Part shown: positions 1 through 12,055 of the stretch, piece after piece
How positions within the stretch are numbered: the stretch's first letter is position 1
How the letters are laid out: the number at the start of each line of letters is the position of its first letter
Assembly (NCBI GenBank): GCA_032158295.1
Contig: CM063244.1
Location: forward strand, 24,839,930-24,903,929
DNA: 64,000 nt
From: Pycnopodia helianthoides
Taxonomy: Eukaryota > Echinodermata > Asteroidea > Forcipulatida > Asteriidae
Direction of reading: 5' to 3'
The notes under the pieces: generated by a model
What the model saw: the letters and a program-made list of their open reading frames with translations, nothing else
The model's database searches: none
What the model was told of the DNA's origin: nothing
Program-made: the position numbers and the translations under genes

Positions 1-2044
1 CTTTTTTTACATATTTAAAAAAGGTCCTCAAACACCCCTATTTGAAACTAATGGTATAACCCACCCATAGCTGATGAATATTTTTATACATTCAATGCAG
101 CCTCTAAGGATCCACCTATCCGTAACTGTTAAAGAAAATATGTTCGTATATGATGTTTAATGGTAACATGGTCTTGAAAATAGGCAAATTACACTATATT
201 CCAAGTCGAAACAATTGTGAAACCACCCCTAAATGGTAACTCGGCTGTTGCCATGGCAAAGAAGCTCATTTTGTTTCTCTCCATAACTGTTATAGCTTGG
301 GGCTAAGGTCCATGAAATATTAAATTGTAGAAGGAAATCCATTTTGGAACCGTGGTCCACATTATCAAAAAAAAAGTCGATATTTACAGTCCATTTCTGT
401 TAGGCTTCGACGGGCCTTAAAGTGGAAGTCTAGCTGTTCAGCATTACGACCTAAACAAGTAGCCTTCAACAAGTGAGGTAATATTAGAAAACGAGCTTAA
501 AGTATCAACCTAAAGGAAAAGTGACCCTAACACCAATTACGACTGTCAGTTTGTTTAATTGCCCATCACTGGTAATGGCCATTTTAATAACTTGGTTTTA
601 ACAGCCAATAGTCATTCAACAGTGTGCGTTACTATAATGAACTGCGCAGAGCCGGCCCCCACTGGACGCTAATTGTGTATTCTATAAATAACTGTTTGGA
701 GTATACCTGAATCTATATTTTTTTCTTAAAGCAAAATATTATTTATAGTCCCTGAGCAGCCATGTATAACCTTTTTAACTTGAAGTTATTGCCTCTTGTA
801 TAGCCTTCGGTAATTTGGATCTCAAAGTAAGTAATATCATTAGACGGGAAAGAGAAACGAGGTTCATTTTAGAGGACATTATGTTGCCTTGGATATAATA
901 CGCTGGAGAGATGTTTCGATAGTAGAATATTAGAATGATCCACACAAATATACCTCGAAATTGTGTGGTTTTCCTTTTTTTACTTTGTGAACTTACACGT
1001 CGGTCCACCATTTTGTAGAACCATGTTTTGGACTCCACAAACAAATTGCAGACCGTGTTAGCTAACGAAGTATAAAAGGAAACCGTGTCCAATTATTTTA
1101 CTGCTGAATTTTAAGGGATACTATGACAGAGCTTGCAACTCTCCCTGATTCTGCAGAAAAATTCCCTGAAAAATAAACCAACCCTTCATGTTCTGAATAA
1201 ACAAATTGAAAATCTCCCTGATTATGAAAACCTTCCCCCTACTAATAGATAAATGTATATATATATATTCGGTTTGCGGTAACACCATGTGTATAGATAT
1301 CTACTTTGCTGTGTAGATTTTGTTCTTTAGAGAACTTGTCTTGCTATTTTCGGAATTCGGGAGACTTCTCAGTTAGATAAATAAAGTTCTAAATATCTTC
1401 CCGATTGTTGTAAAAAATCTCCCTAATTGCAAAATGCAAATGTTGGCAGCTATATGAAATCGCCTTCAAAGGCAGCTAGCAAAGCTAGTAAAAAAAAAAT
1501 CTATGCCTAATTTAAAGTTTATGCATTATGAAAGGTAAACTGCAGTTAATAACAAACTGTAATGCAGGCCTGTACCATGATTATAGGCCTATGTGTCGTT
1601 GAAAAACCATTATTATTAGTGTTGGAATATAGCTAGGTCATACAGTTATTGACTTATTTATTAGCCGTTGTTGAGATTAACAACACGTAGTGGGGTGGCT
1701 CAAGCCTGCTGTTATTAAAAAAAACTAATAATGTTCACCTATTGATTTGCCCTGCGTGACACCATAAATACAAAAAAAATCAAACACTGTCACTATCAGG
1801 TACTTTTCAAGTGTATTTGATATTTGCGCGTATTACATGTTTTTGGAGAACAAATCACGTTTAAATCGCCCAAACTATTAGATATATGCCCTTGTGACCA
1901 AATTTAAAAATAAATTTCTAGCCACTTTTCCTTTGAAATTAGCCCACATTATGTCTCTATTTATAGTTTATATCACTTTACTCTCCCTTTGCCTCTGCAA
2001 CTCATGGAATTAGCACCTATGTTTGTTTACCAAAGACAGCACTC
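1..2044. other. gene-free AT-rich DNA
   Basis: I see no gene here. Open frames are short (105 codons at most), without recognisable domains or consistent splice sites. A short AT microsatellite lies near 1255-1268. This is probably intergenic DNA beyond the 3' side of the lectin gene. Confidence 0.6.
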
Positions 2045-2290
2045 TCTAAATGTAAAAGAGTGAAAAACACCATCTTTACATTTCGAGTTGTCCTTAACGG
2101 CTCTTTAAAGAGTGGTGGTTATTTCACTCTTGAGGTGGTTTCACTTCGGGACAGAGTGAAAAAATCACTCAAAAGATGCAATCTCATTCTAAAAGAGTGG
2201 AAGACACTCGAAAAGAGTTGTCCTCATTTGCTCTTCAAAGAGTGCTTTTTCACTCTTTGGGATTTAGAGAGCAGAATCCCTAATCTATTG
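2045..2290. repeat. cluster of short AAGAGTG motifs on both strands
   Basis: The heptamer AAGAGTG or close variants, and its reverse complement CACTCTT, recur about every 15-30 bases through this stretch, so parts can fold back on each other. A 94-codon frame runs across it, but the protein it would give has no recognisable features. It is most likely a small palindromic repeat of unknown family. Confidence 0.5.
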
Positions 2291-2599
2291 AATGGTCTTT
2301 CCAACGAGTCCGGTAGGCACAGTCTCACTCATTTGGCACCTTGATATACCCCCTACACTTCACCCCGAAGCCATCTGAAACCAAATGGTTCACTTCACTT
2401 ATTAGTGACTATTATAGGTCCAATGCTAAATAAGTAATTGCTGTACAATTCCTTTGGAAAAACCAATTGGCATAATGGAGGGTTTATCCACAAACCGGTG
2501 AATTGATCAATAATGTATCGGGGAGGGGATGCTTGAGCCTGTACACCACCATCACCACCAACTATCCACCTACCCCCCCCCCCCCGCCCCGGTCTTGCA

Positions 2600-2765
2600 G
2601 CATGGGGGGGGTAACAAAAGGAGCCTTGGGGGTTGTTAATAACGGTAGCATTAGCGGGTTGTTAACTAAAGTACAGCATTGGGGTTGATAACTAAGGTAT
2701 AGCATTGGGGTGACAACAAAGGTAGCATTGGGGATTGTTAACTGAGGTAGCCTTGGGATAGCATT
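2600..2765 (+). repeat. degenerate minisatellite, about 27-bp unit
   Basis: About five imperfect copies of a unit reading roughly GGTAGCATTGGGGTTGTTAA are arranged head to tail. It directly abuts the left TTAA boundary of the nested element at 2765. A C-rich run at 2573-2590 precedes it. Confidence 0.7.
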
Positions 2766-3289
2766 TAAGGCATGGGTATATATTTTTGTGCACATCTAGC
2801 TCCTTTTTCTCTGTATAGCATAAAGCTTGAGCTCCCCCTGTCAAATTATGTTGTCAAAAGCTATTCTCCCTGGCAGTCACCTAGTACGTTGATGTAGGTC
2901 AAGTTCGTTCAACGATTCCTCTTGAGAGCAAAGTCATTCATAGTCACATTAAATATACTCGTTGCAGAAACCATGTTACGTACTAAACTTTTTATCATGT
3001 GCAATTTAGCTACAACTCTGCAATCAATTTTGCAATAGATAACAAAAAACGCAATAAGCTTTTGTCGTGGAAACGCAGTATAGTCGTGCATAATCAATAT
3101 TGTAAAGGCAGTGGCTATGGTAACTATACCCAAGAAATACGTTACCATAATAATACAATATTTACTTGCTAAAGGAGCACCTGAGAGCTGTTGATGGTGT
3201 AAAATATTGAGGAAAGACTCCCCGGCCCCAATGTATTCTTTAAAAAGGGGGTTAATTTCTCACTAAAATACTTTGAGTTTGAGAAAGGC

Positions 3290-3684
3290 TTAAAAGAACC
3301 TTACAGAATTGGTTTTTGCTAGCATAACAGTTGCTTGCAGTGTAAGCACTTTTTTCAATCCACCATAATACATAAACTGACAAACCTGTAGAAGTTTGAG
3401 ATCGATCGGCCATCTGGGTCACGAGAAAATAGTGAAAACCCGATTACACATTTGCATGAAATCATATAGATTCAACCAATGAATAAAACGCTCACTGAGC
3501 GATAAACTCCAATCGGAAAATTGGCTTATTCATTTCTCATCAAATATGGCATTTCAGACAGAAATATTTCAAGGGATGTTTTCTACTATCATCATCATTA
3601 GACCGTGTAAGTTTTGTGTAAATCTGTGATCAGAAAGTATATTTTACAAGTTTTTTTCTTACCAATTCTGTAATGTTCATTTAA
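3290..3684 (+). mobile_element. family A TTAA MITE, copy 1
   Basis: The element is about 390 bp with imperfect terminal inverted repeats of about 22 bases, consensus AAGGAACATTACAGAATTGG at the left and its reverse complement at the right, bounded by TTAA. It has no coding capacity. Internal landmarks shared by all copies are ACAGTTGCTGGCAGTGTAAG near the left end and CTACTATCATCATCATTAGA near the right. TTAA target choice is typical of the piggyBac superfamily; that assignment is inference. Confidence 0.8.
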
Positions 3685-4029
3685 GGCATGGGGTATATAT
3701 ATTTGTACACATCTAGCTCTTTTTCTCTGTATAGCATAAAGCTTGAGCTCCCCCTGTCAATTTATGTTGTCAAAAGCTATTCTCCCTGATGGCAGTCACC
3801 TAGTACGTTGATGTAGGTCAAGTTCATTCAACGATTCCTCTTGAGAGCAAAGTCATTCATAGTCACATTAAATATACTCGTTGCAGAAACCGTACTAAAC
3901 GGTTACGTACTAAACTTGTTATTATGTGCAATTTAGCTACAACTTTGCAATCAATTTTGTAATAAATAAATAAAAAACGCAATAAGCATTCGTCATGGAA
4001 ACGCAGTATAGTCGTGCATAATCAATATT

Positions 4030-4418
4030 TTAAAGGCAGTGGCTACTTATGGTAACTACCCAAGAAATACGTTACCACATAATACTATATTTACTTGCTG
4101 AGGAGCACCTTAGAGCTGTTAATAGTGTAAAATATTGAGAAAAGACTCCCCGGCCCCAATGTATTCTTTGAAAAGGGGGTTAATTTCTCACTAAAATACT
4201 TTGATTCGAGAAAGGCTTAATGCAATGAAGCCTTTCTCAGGCATTTGAAAGCAATTCAACAAGGGCGGGTTTTTTCTGTCATTATTTTCTTGCACCTCCG
4301 ATGACCAAATTGAGCCCAAATATTCACAGGTTCGTTATTTTATGAAAATGATGGGGATACACCAAGTGAGGATACAGTAGTCTTTGACAATTACCAAAAG
4401 TATATATCCTGCCCTTAA
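4030..4418 (-). mobile_element. family B TTAA MITE, intact inner copy
   Basis: It starts TTAAAGGCAGTGG and ends CCTGCCCTTAA, and it matches the copies at 47240-47589, 49015-49335 and 60692-61048 over its length. It has TTAA borders, imperfect inverted ends and no open frame. The central landmark is a short inverted repeat, GCCTTTCTCAGGC. Confidence 0.75.
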
Positions 4419-4682
4419 ATTTGTGAGTGCAGCTATACAAACACATAATATTTGTTCACAAACATTTATACATCAAAGAGTAAAGATACTATGATTAAAT
4501 TAATTATATTCTCAAAAATAACACTTGGTGAATAATCTTTAAAAGTTATTTTATCTAAGAAAACCGATATTATTATTTTGTTTTTTGAGTTGTTTTATCA
4601 TTCTCATTTTTTTGTTTTTTAATATTATTTTAAAAGGATTAACTCGAGTTGTTCGATCAACATTATTGCAACTATTATTATT

Positions 4683-5076
4683 TTAAAGGAACATTATAGA
4701 ATTGGTTTTTGCTAACAAAACAGTTGCTGGCAGTGTAAGCACTTTATGTAATCCACCATATACATAAACTGACAAACCTGTAGAAGTTTGAGATCGATCG
4801 GCCATCTGGGTCACGAGAAAATAGTGAAAAACCGATTACACACTTGCATGAAATCATATAGATTCAACAAATGAATAAAACGCTCACTGAGCGATAAACT
4901 CCAATCGGAAAATTAGCTTATTCATTTCTCATCAAATATGGCGTTTCAGACAGAAATATTTTAAGGGATGTTTTCTACTATCGTCATCATTAGACCGTGT
5001 AAGTTTTACGTAAATCTGTGACCAAAAAGTATATTTAACAAGTTTTTTCCTGACCAATTCTGTAACGTTCCTTTAA
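4683..5076 (+). mobile_element. family A TTAA MITE, copy 2
   Basis: It is very similar to the copies at 3290, 26987, 30445 and 47586. The left terminal repeat has one change (ATTATAGAATTGG) and the right end reads CCAATTCTGTAACG before CCTTTAA. It is bounded by TTAA on both sides and is non-coding. Confidence 0.8.
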
Positions 5077-5545
5077 TAAGGCAATGAAACCTTTCTCAGG
5101 CATTTGAAAGCAATTCAACAAGGGCGGTTTTTTCTGTCATTATTTTCTTGCACCTCCGATGACCAAATTGAGCCCAAATATTCACAGGTTCGTTATTTTA
5201 TGAAAATGATGGGGATACACCAAGTGAGGATACAGTAGTCTTTGACAATTACCAGAAGTATATATCCTGCCCTTAAATTTGTGAGTGCAGCTACAAACAC
5301 ATAATATTTGTTCACAAACATTTATACATCAAAGAGTAAAGATACTATGATTAAATTAATTGTATTCTCAAAAATAACACCTGGTGAATAATCTTTAAAA
5401 AATTATTTTATCTAAGAAAACTGATATTATTATTATTATTTTTTTTTTGAATCAATCTCATTTTTATGATTATTAATATTATTTTAAAAGGATTAATTCG
5501 AGTTGTTTGATCAACATTATTGCAATTATTATTATTTTTAATGAA

Positions 5546-7680
5546 CTGGGTTGGTTGTTTGAGCATTATCATGGTTTCTCTGATTTGTTTTAATAATGTT
5601 TGTTTTTCTCAGATATGAACGAAGATCAGTGGGTCTCGGCATTTGTTTTTCTTTGTATTAATGTTCTTAACACACATAAAAATAAATTACAAAATCTCAA
5701 ACAATGTACACCTTCTATGCAGCAATATAACCGTCTCAAAGTTGAACAAAAGGTGTTAAGGTGCTACAACAGCCATTATTGAAAACTCAACATAGCATTG
5801 GTGCTTATTTGATTGCCACAATCGCAGTAAGCACAAATATAAACATGCGAAAATCTCAACTGTAAACAGGTGTGTGGTTTTTGAGGCACTGCATGGTGAG
5901 GTATCGATGTATATTCGGTATATGCGGTAACACCATGTGTATTTGCTTTGCTGTGTAGATTATGTTATTTAGTCTACTTGACTAGTCTAGTTCTTTAGTC
6001 TACCGAGACGCCCCATTGCACAGGGCACGTACCCACACACAATAGGCAGCCCACACAATAGATGGATTGCAATAGACGTCATCAGCCGCCATCTCTGATG
6101 AATTGTGCACGCGTGAGGGGCTATCATTGGCTGAGAGTCGTGCGTCGAGCGTACACGCGTGCACTTTTCCATTGTTTTACATCAAAGACGGCGGTCAATG
6201 ACGCGTATTGCGATCCGTCTATAACTCTGGGCCCTCCAACCACAGTTCTCCTTTCAGAAGAACCAAACAGCTCCCTGACTCTACCGACACTAAGACCTCC
6301 AAACCGTTACAAATAGACTAACATGTCTCACAGTCTTGTCTTAGTCTGACGATGACTAGAGCGAGCCAGTCAAAACGTTGAGACCAAGAAGAACTTGCTC
6401 CGCGGCAGTGAAGTTAATAATGAGAAGTCCCCTCGATCCACCAAGCGAAAGTAGTACTAGTAGTCCCTGCCGATATCCGACCTCCCGCCCAGGTAGTAGT
6501 TAATCAAGCAAGACAGTTCTTTTCGGAACTGAGAAGTCTCCCGAATTCCGAAAATCTACTCCGCGGTAAAGTACAGGAAAATAGCAAGACAAGTTCTATA
6601 AAGAAAAAATCTACACAGCAAAGAAGATAAAAATACACGTGTTGTTACCGCAAGCCGAATATACAGAGTAAACACATGGTGTTGTTTTTGTTGTTGTTGT
6701 TGTTGTTGTAGTTGCTGTTGTGGTCGTCGTTGTTGTTATTGCTGTAATTGGTGTTGTTGTTGCTGCTGCTGCTGTTGTACGGTTGTTGTTGTTGTGCAGT
6801 ATTATTTGGTTTTACATCGACGTGTGTATTAAAGCAACGTGTACTCAGTACTTTTCCGAGTCATGTGGGAAAAAACCTCGACCTTTTCCATTCTATAGTT
6901 CACCACTGGATCACCGAGATTGCCCGGTAGCTTTCACCCTTTTGTCTCTGAACCGCCCGAGTTTGCTAAAAATGTTTTAGTTTTCAAGACTCATAAATAG
7001 ATTAGTAGAATCGTGGTTTTTGAATATTTTTAAAGATACACAAGGCTTGTTATTTACGTACAATTTTCGTCGTTTTCGTTAATATTGTCATTGATTAACA
7101 TATTGATATTACAATTTCGATGGAAATAATTCCCAAGGGAACAATAAGTGCCTCCCCGTAATGGCTAATAATAATAATAATAATAATGTATATTTCTATA
7201 GCTACCACTAGATTGTATGGAGGTTAATTTTTCATAAGGTTGAATCGAACAAAAATAGTTTTGAAGGCTGTTCCCTGGCGTCAACTGCTCATACTGAACC
7301 ATTAGATTTCGACAGTATCATTATGATGAATAAAAAATATGTTTTGTTAAAAAATGGGCGTGGTTTTGGTAAGAGCTACATAATTTATCACCATTACCGT
7401 TAAAATGTTTACAATTCAACTTCCAACTGTGAAGGGCGAAAATTTAAAAATGATCTATATAAACGATTGCCATTGTCTCGACCAACGCGTACCATTGACT
7501 ATTTAGATTTATTTGAATGATACTTTTTTTTCCCCCCTCTTCAAACAAAAGCTGGTGAGCGTTTCCTCTTACCCCATGTTACGGTGTATCGCTTTGGGCA
7601 GCTGGGCGGTCCAGTGGCTAATTTGAGGTTAGAGGGCAGTTTGAATATTATAATAAGTTATTTAGCAAATTTAAGGTATA
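5546..7680. other. gene-free spacer with simple repeats
   Basis: No gene is recognised. Contents include a GTT-rich trinucleotide tract at 6680-6800 (its poly-valine/leucine frames are artefacts), an ATA microsatellite near 7168-7188, and a GC-richer patch at 6000-6550. Around 6085-6200 there is a copy of the dispersed motif containing CCATTGTTT next to a purine-rich AAGACG block; the same family is seen near 44800, 46320 and 50880. Confidence 0.5.
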
Positions 7681-8024
7681 TTAAAGGCCCTGTACACTAT
7701 TGGTAAGATCGAAAAACACAATGTTCACAGACTCACACATAACTTACATGATTTAAAGTAAGTAATGGTAGAAAGGGTTCCTTAAAATATTTCTGCCTAA
7801 AATGCTATCGTTTCTGAGAAACGAGGTAAAACAATAGTAATTTATCGCGCGCGATAATTTGAAAAAACAGAAAACACATAAGATCTCTTTTCTCTTTTTT
7901 CTCGTGACCTCGATGACCAATTGAGCTCAAACTTTCACAGGTTTGTTTGTTCATGCATATGTTTAATCACACAAAATGTGGACACTGATTTTGAGCTGTT
8001 ACCAAAAGTGTACAACACCTTTAA
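7681..8024 (+). mobile_element. family C TTAA MITE, copy 1
   Basis: The element is 344 bp, bounded by TTAA, starting TTAAAGGCCCTGTACACTA and ending AAGTGTACAACACCTTTAA, so its ends are imperfect inverted repeats. It is nearly identical to 63172-63512 and diverged from 50254-50602. The palindrome ATCGCGCGCGAT in its middle is a hallmark. It is non-coding and lies just downstream of the lectin gene's 3' end. Confidence 0.85.
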
Positions 8025-8378
8025 CTCTAAAATAAATTGAATTTATTTTTTAGTCCTAACAACGCTAATAGGAAATGCTGTCTGTATGTGAGAATGTCGA
8101 CCGGTGCTGATTTGTATAGCATTATTGCACCACAATGAATTATAGTTCATCCGGATTGTTCATCTGATAGTAATTAGGGCCTACTGGCCAAAACAAGACG
8201 TTTTAAGTCCAAAGTACCGCGACATTGTTTGTTTTATCACCTCGATAAGTTGCATAAGTTGTCACCATAAAGTACACGGTTCATCCTCATGAGGACATTG
8301 TTATTTGATGAGGAATTGTTGTCCTATTGCACATTGTGTGATGGGGTTGATATGGAAATTGATGATTGGTGTAAGCTT

Positions 8379-9140
8379 CTAAAGATCGAAATGGTAGCAG
8401 TTTTTCTCAGCTGTCATGGACGACCCCCCGAGTTTCTTCGCAGTCTTGTCGTTCAGCTGGCATGTCTTGTTGGCTCCTTGGCTCGCATCACGCACGTCAA
8501 AGGAGCGGCACTGCGGCTCCTCACGGCACGCCGAACCGCAGGCAATCACACCCTCGATCGGTAACTCTCTGATGACATGGCCGGTCAAGCACTGGCTCAA
8601 GACGCGACCGTTATCTGCAAGAGTGACGCAGTAGATATCGGTGCGTGGTGGCATCTCACAGATAGTGTAGAATCTGTTACTGCATGGTTTGTCCGCCCAG
8701 CGTCCATCAACCTGAGCCCTCATCCTGGCGCAGTACTGGGTGGTATTCTCACTTCCCTCGGCGTAATTCTTCTCTCCAGCGGCCCAACCGTCATAGGGCA
8801 CGCCATCGTGTCCGATGCAGGACCATTCTCCAGCAAAACCTTCACCCTTCTGACAGCCGATCCAAAAATCTTTATGCTGTAACCCTTCTCGTTTCACCGT
8901 CTCCCAAACCTTGTTTTGCTCCGTCTCCGAGTTTAACACCACTAAAACACTACCGAAATCTCTGCATCTTTCGTCTGCCTGGTACCACGTCACTTCTTCC
9001 TCGACCATACGATAGCATGACATTCCAACTTGAATCCAGTTGTTTTCAGAGGGGCAACTGCCTGTCAAAACAGATGGGAGTAGTGCCAGCAATAGATGGA
9101 TGGCCGATAAACAAAGAGCAATTTTAGTTTTCATCGCCAT
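8379..9140 (-). CDS. secreted C-type lectin with PAN/apple-like C-terminal domain
   Basis: The frame encodes 253 residues from the chosen Met. Residues 1-27 form a signal peptide (KTK followed by a Leu-rich core ending SVLTG). Residues 29-161 are a long-form C-type lectin domain: Cys29, SCYRM, the FWIG core, and GRWADKPCSNRFYTICE at the end. The usual WND Ca2+/sugar signature is WAD, and no EPN or QPD triplet is visible, so classical mannose or galactose binding is doubtful. Residues 163-253 carry a Cys pattern (YC, QC, ACGSAC, QCRSF, TCQL) like PAN/apple domains. NTT and NKT are possible N-glycosylation sites. The frame stays open upstream to 9407, but Met at 9140 (or Met 9134) directly precedes the signal peptide. 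No intron interrupts the coding sequence, which is unusual for animal lectins of this type. The likely role is extracellular recognition or innate immunity; that is inference from the family. Confidence 0.85.
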   Translation of the reverse strand: MAMKTKIALCLSAIHLLLALLPSVLTGSCPSENNWIQVGMSCYRMVEEEVTWYQADERCRDFGSVLVVLNSETEQNKVWETVKREGLQHKDFWIGCQKGEGFAGEWSCIGHDGVPYDGWAAGEKNYAEGSENTTQYCARMRAQVDGRWADKPCSNRFYTICEMPPRTDIYCVTLADNGRVLSQCLTGHVIRELPIEGVIACGSACREEPQCRSFDVRDASQGANKTCQLNDKTAKKLGGSSMTAEKNCYHFDL

Positions 9141-9223
9141 AATGACTCCGACTTTGTAGAACTGTTGAAACTCCCTTGGCTGGGCAAGACCGCATCTGAA
9201 GAGACCAGTCTGTGGGCTGTGCC

Positions 9224-9230
9224 TTTTAAA
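9224..9230 (-). promoter_or_regulatory. TATA-like box of the lectin gene
   Basis: TTTAAAA on the minus strand lies about 85 bases upstream of the chosen Met at 9140. That is a normal distance for a TATA element plus a short 5' UTR, and it supports the Met at 9140 over upstream codons. Confidence 0.4.
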
Positions 9231-9529
9231 CCTGATACCCGGCACCATGGCAACAGTATTATGCCTTGGTTTACCCATAGAGAAAGGGTTTACCATCATA
9301 ACCACTAGAACGAAATACCCTGGAGTTTGGTGTAAAAAATGGTGGCGCTGTCTGGTCAGGGTGGTACTAGAGCAAAGTACTTTAATTTGTAGTTGTAAAA
9401 AGCACAATTCGTCGGGGAAAAAAGGAGCTCAAGTCACAATGGAGAGGGTGAGGCTGTGATTTCATAAGCCTGCCTTAAGAAGGTTAAAATGGTGGGGGGA
9501 ACAATACCTTCAATACCACCCTCCAACCA

Positions 9530-10115
9530 AGCCCCTCCTACCCGCCCCCGACTTGGACGTCTGGTATTGCAAGCCCCATAATCCAATTGCCGCCCCCACC
9601 CCATGCAATTCAAAGACCGAAAGCACGACTTCAAGCTCGGGTTTGAATCAATCATATATTTTGCAAAAACTTTGCAAGCCCCTCCTCCCCGCCCCGAGCC
9701 ACTGGCTTGGACGTCTGGTATTGCAAGCCCCTTAATCCAATTGCCGCCCATACCCCATGCAATTCAAAGACCGAAAGCACGACTTCAAGCTCGGGTTTGA
9801 ATCAATCATATATTTTGCAAAAACTTTCCAAGCCCCTCCTCCCCGCCCCCTAGCCACTGGCTTGGACGTCTGGTATTGCAAGCCCCTTAATCCAATTGCC
9901 GCCCATACCCTTAATCCAATTGCCGCCCATACCCCATGCAATTCAAAGACCGAAAGCACGACTTCAAGCTCGGGTTTGAATCAATCATATATTTTGCAAA
10001 AGCTTTGCAAGCCCCTCCCCCCGCCCCGAGCCACTGGCTTGGACGTCTGGCAAGTTGCAAGCCCCTTTATCCAATTGCCGCCCCTACCCCACGCAATTCT
10101 AAGACTGAAAGCATG
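9530..10115 (+). repeat. tandem array, unit about 154-180 bp
   Basis: The block beginning ATGCAATTCAAAGACCGAAA recurs at 9602, 9756 and 9936, with a diverged copy at about 10089, giving spacings of 154, 180 and about 154. The longer unit carries an internal duplication of about 24 bases (CTTAATCCAATTGCCGCC). Similar 60-120 codon frames on both strands come from the repeat and are not genes. The array lies between the lectin and MDM1. Confidence 0.9.
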
Positions 10116-10911
10116 ACTTGTTTCTGCTCTTAAGGCTGCCCTTAATTACTTCACTAAGAGGCAAGACAGTCGAGCTACACAAAAAACTCACACCGACACG
10201 AATGATTCAAAAGATCACACAAAATGTCATTTATATTTTCCATACAATTGAGCTACAATAACTCCACTAGTCATAAAGCTACGACATTTTTACCATTTCT
10301 CGGAACAAATGCACACAGAGTATAAGATGCACACCTGAAGTTTCAACCACACTCTCTCACAGATATTTTGTTCTCAAAAGCTGCTGAATTATGTAAATCA
10401 TTCGAAATCCCTGATGATGTGTTTTTAAAAAAAAAATTGCTATCATCTATTCCTATCTATGTACAAAAGTCATGCATCAGAATACGTTTCTTGAAACTTG
10501 GGGAAAAAAGTGTTTCTATTTCAAAAATTCCAGTTTTTCACTGTTAAGAAGAATTTGTTTACATTTTATGTACATAAATTCACTGTAACAAAAACACGAC
10601 AAACTATACAATGTTCCAAAGAAACAACATATTGAGGTAAAAACAAAACTCTACAAAGTATTTACATTTTTTTTTATATATATATAAATGTAGTTTAAAA
10701 CAGGGCTTAAAAACAGAGTTCGTAAACAGATTTTACAAGAAAATGGCAGTTTCTGTTTATGTTTAAAAAGATCATATAATAATAAGGGAATTCTTGAGGA
10801 AAATATTTGTTTTCGTTTACAATGCTCAATTTTTGACACTTTTTGAACAGGACAGGACAAATCACATGAACCTTTTTCAAGGGGTATTATTTTATTGTAA
10901 AAGATCGGGAA

Positions 10912-11200
10912 TTTGGCCAAGGCCGAGCAGTCGAGGGGCCCAAGCTCTGGTGTTGTCAGCAGCAGAGTGTCGGTTCGAATCCCGGTCACGACACTTGTGC
11001 CCTTGAGCAAGGCACTTTAATAACCATAATTGCTTCGTAAAAAGTTGGAAAGGTAGTGCATTTTGCTCTACCAGCAAGGCTCCTAATGGATGATACCCAT
11101 GCCTACATCCTTACGGACTGTGAAGAGGGGTATAACCCTGTTTTAGCCCCAAGAGTAGGTGGCAATGTTCCCCTGGTGATAGTTTAAGTGTAGCCCTCAC
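10912..11200 (+). mobile_element. tRNA-Leu-derived SINE (family S1)
   Basis: A tRNA-like head reads GGCCGAGCAGTCGAGG, then CCAAGCTCTGG, then GGTTCGAATCCCGGTC, matching the A box and B box order of a leucine tRNA. It is followed by the family body CACTTGTGCCCTTGAGCAAG and an adenine-poor tail. The head has no complete cloverleaf, so it is not a working tRNA. Other copies lie at 14570, 34740, 52055, 56325, 57815 and 60605. Confidence 0.75.
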
Positions 11201-12055
11201 CTTAAAGTGGCCGTCCGGCCTTGTGCGTTAAGCAATATCTAATTTTTGAAGAAGGGTTCTTGGAATGTTCGAATCTTGTCACTCCGCCACATTGTATTTC
11301 AGTAACATCATAGCAACAAGAAGGTAAGTTGGATTGACTGAAAACTATCAAGGTTTGACTCTAATAGTGTGAACCACCGTGTCCACGCACCTCACTCACA
11401 AACAAACGCTAGTTCAAACAAGATCTCATTAAATCAAAAACGATGCACACACAAAATGCCAAGACCACCGTCTTGCTCAGACCATGTACACCACACCTCA
11501 CAACATCAAAAACTCTCAACTTATGGACACCATAATAACACCATGTACACTTCCACTCCTTAGCAGTGATTAACCCTCCGGCAGAAGTACACACGTTGTT
11601 CATCCGTTAAGAATTCCAAACCAATTCTTCACTTGGCAGACATAAATCGTCCAGCGGCGGCACGAGATCTGTTAATCAGGGCGGGTTGGGTCAGGGTCAA
11701 GAGCGGGCAAACGATATCTTTCAATGTAATTTTGTACTGTTGAAAAAAAACAGCATTGAATAAGCATTCCCAACGATGGACTTACACCAGCGTTATTTTT
11801 GAGCTGGGGTGACGCAAACCTCATTTGTATAATGTGGGTGCAGTGGTTTGGAGTTGAATTCAATTTCTGACATCGGGAATTACGATTGGAATGAGGGGGG
11901 CAAAGAAAGTAACTGGGGAAGGGGAGTTTTCCCCCCGCCTCAATAAGTACACCACCACTGGTAATGTCATGTTCGTTGTGACCTCGTTAACAGCCAAGTT
12001 TAACAGCGCAATACTTTCTGCTTTACTGGATCAAGTGCCCCAAGATTCTCGAGAG

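Larger units (their letters stand above)
2765..5545. mobile_element. nested TTAA-element complex, order X-A-X-Y-A-Y
   Basis: Two copies of a 0.39 kb element (family A) at 3290-3684 and 4683-5076 alternate with duplicated flanks. Segment X occurs at 2765-3290 and again at 3681-4220. Segment Y occurs at 4220-4683 and again at 5077-5545. X and Y joined at 4220 form an uninterrupted stretch holding a complete family B element (4030-4418). The outer X and Y are the two halves of a second copy of that B element, split at the TTAA in its middle. All junctions fall on or next to TTAA. No transposase frame is visible, so the pieces are non-autonomous. Confidence 0.75.

Noticed and set aside
6345..6385. 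Hammerhead-like CTGACGA with a TGACT/AGTCA stem
   Set aside because: The GAAA after stem II is broken (AAAAC) and I find no partner repeat or retroelement next to it.
6680..6930. Valine/leucine-rich frames of 60-86 codons
   Set aside because: They come from a GTT/GTC trinucleotide tract.
8289..9127. Plus-strand frames of 72-147 codons
   Set aside because: They are shadows of the C-type lectin on the opposite strand.
9434..10116. Several 60-120 codon frames on both strands with shared peptides
   Set aside because: They are translations of the 154-180 bp tandem array and repeat with it.
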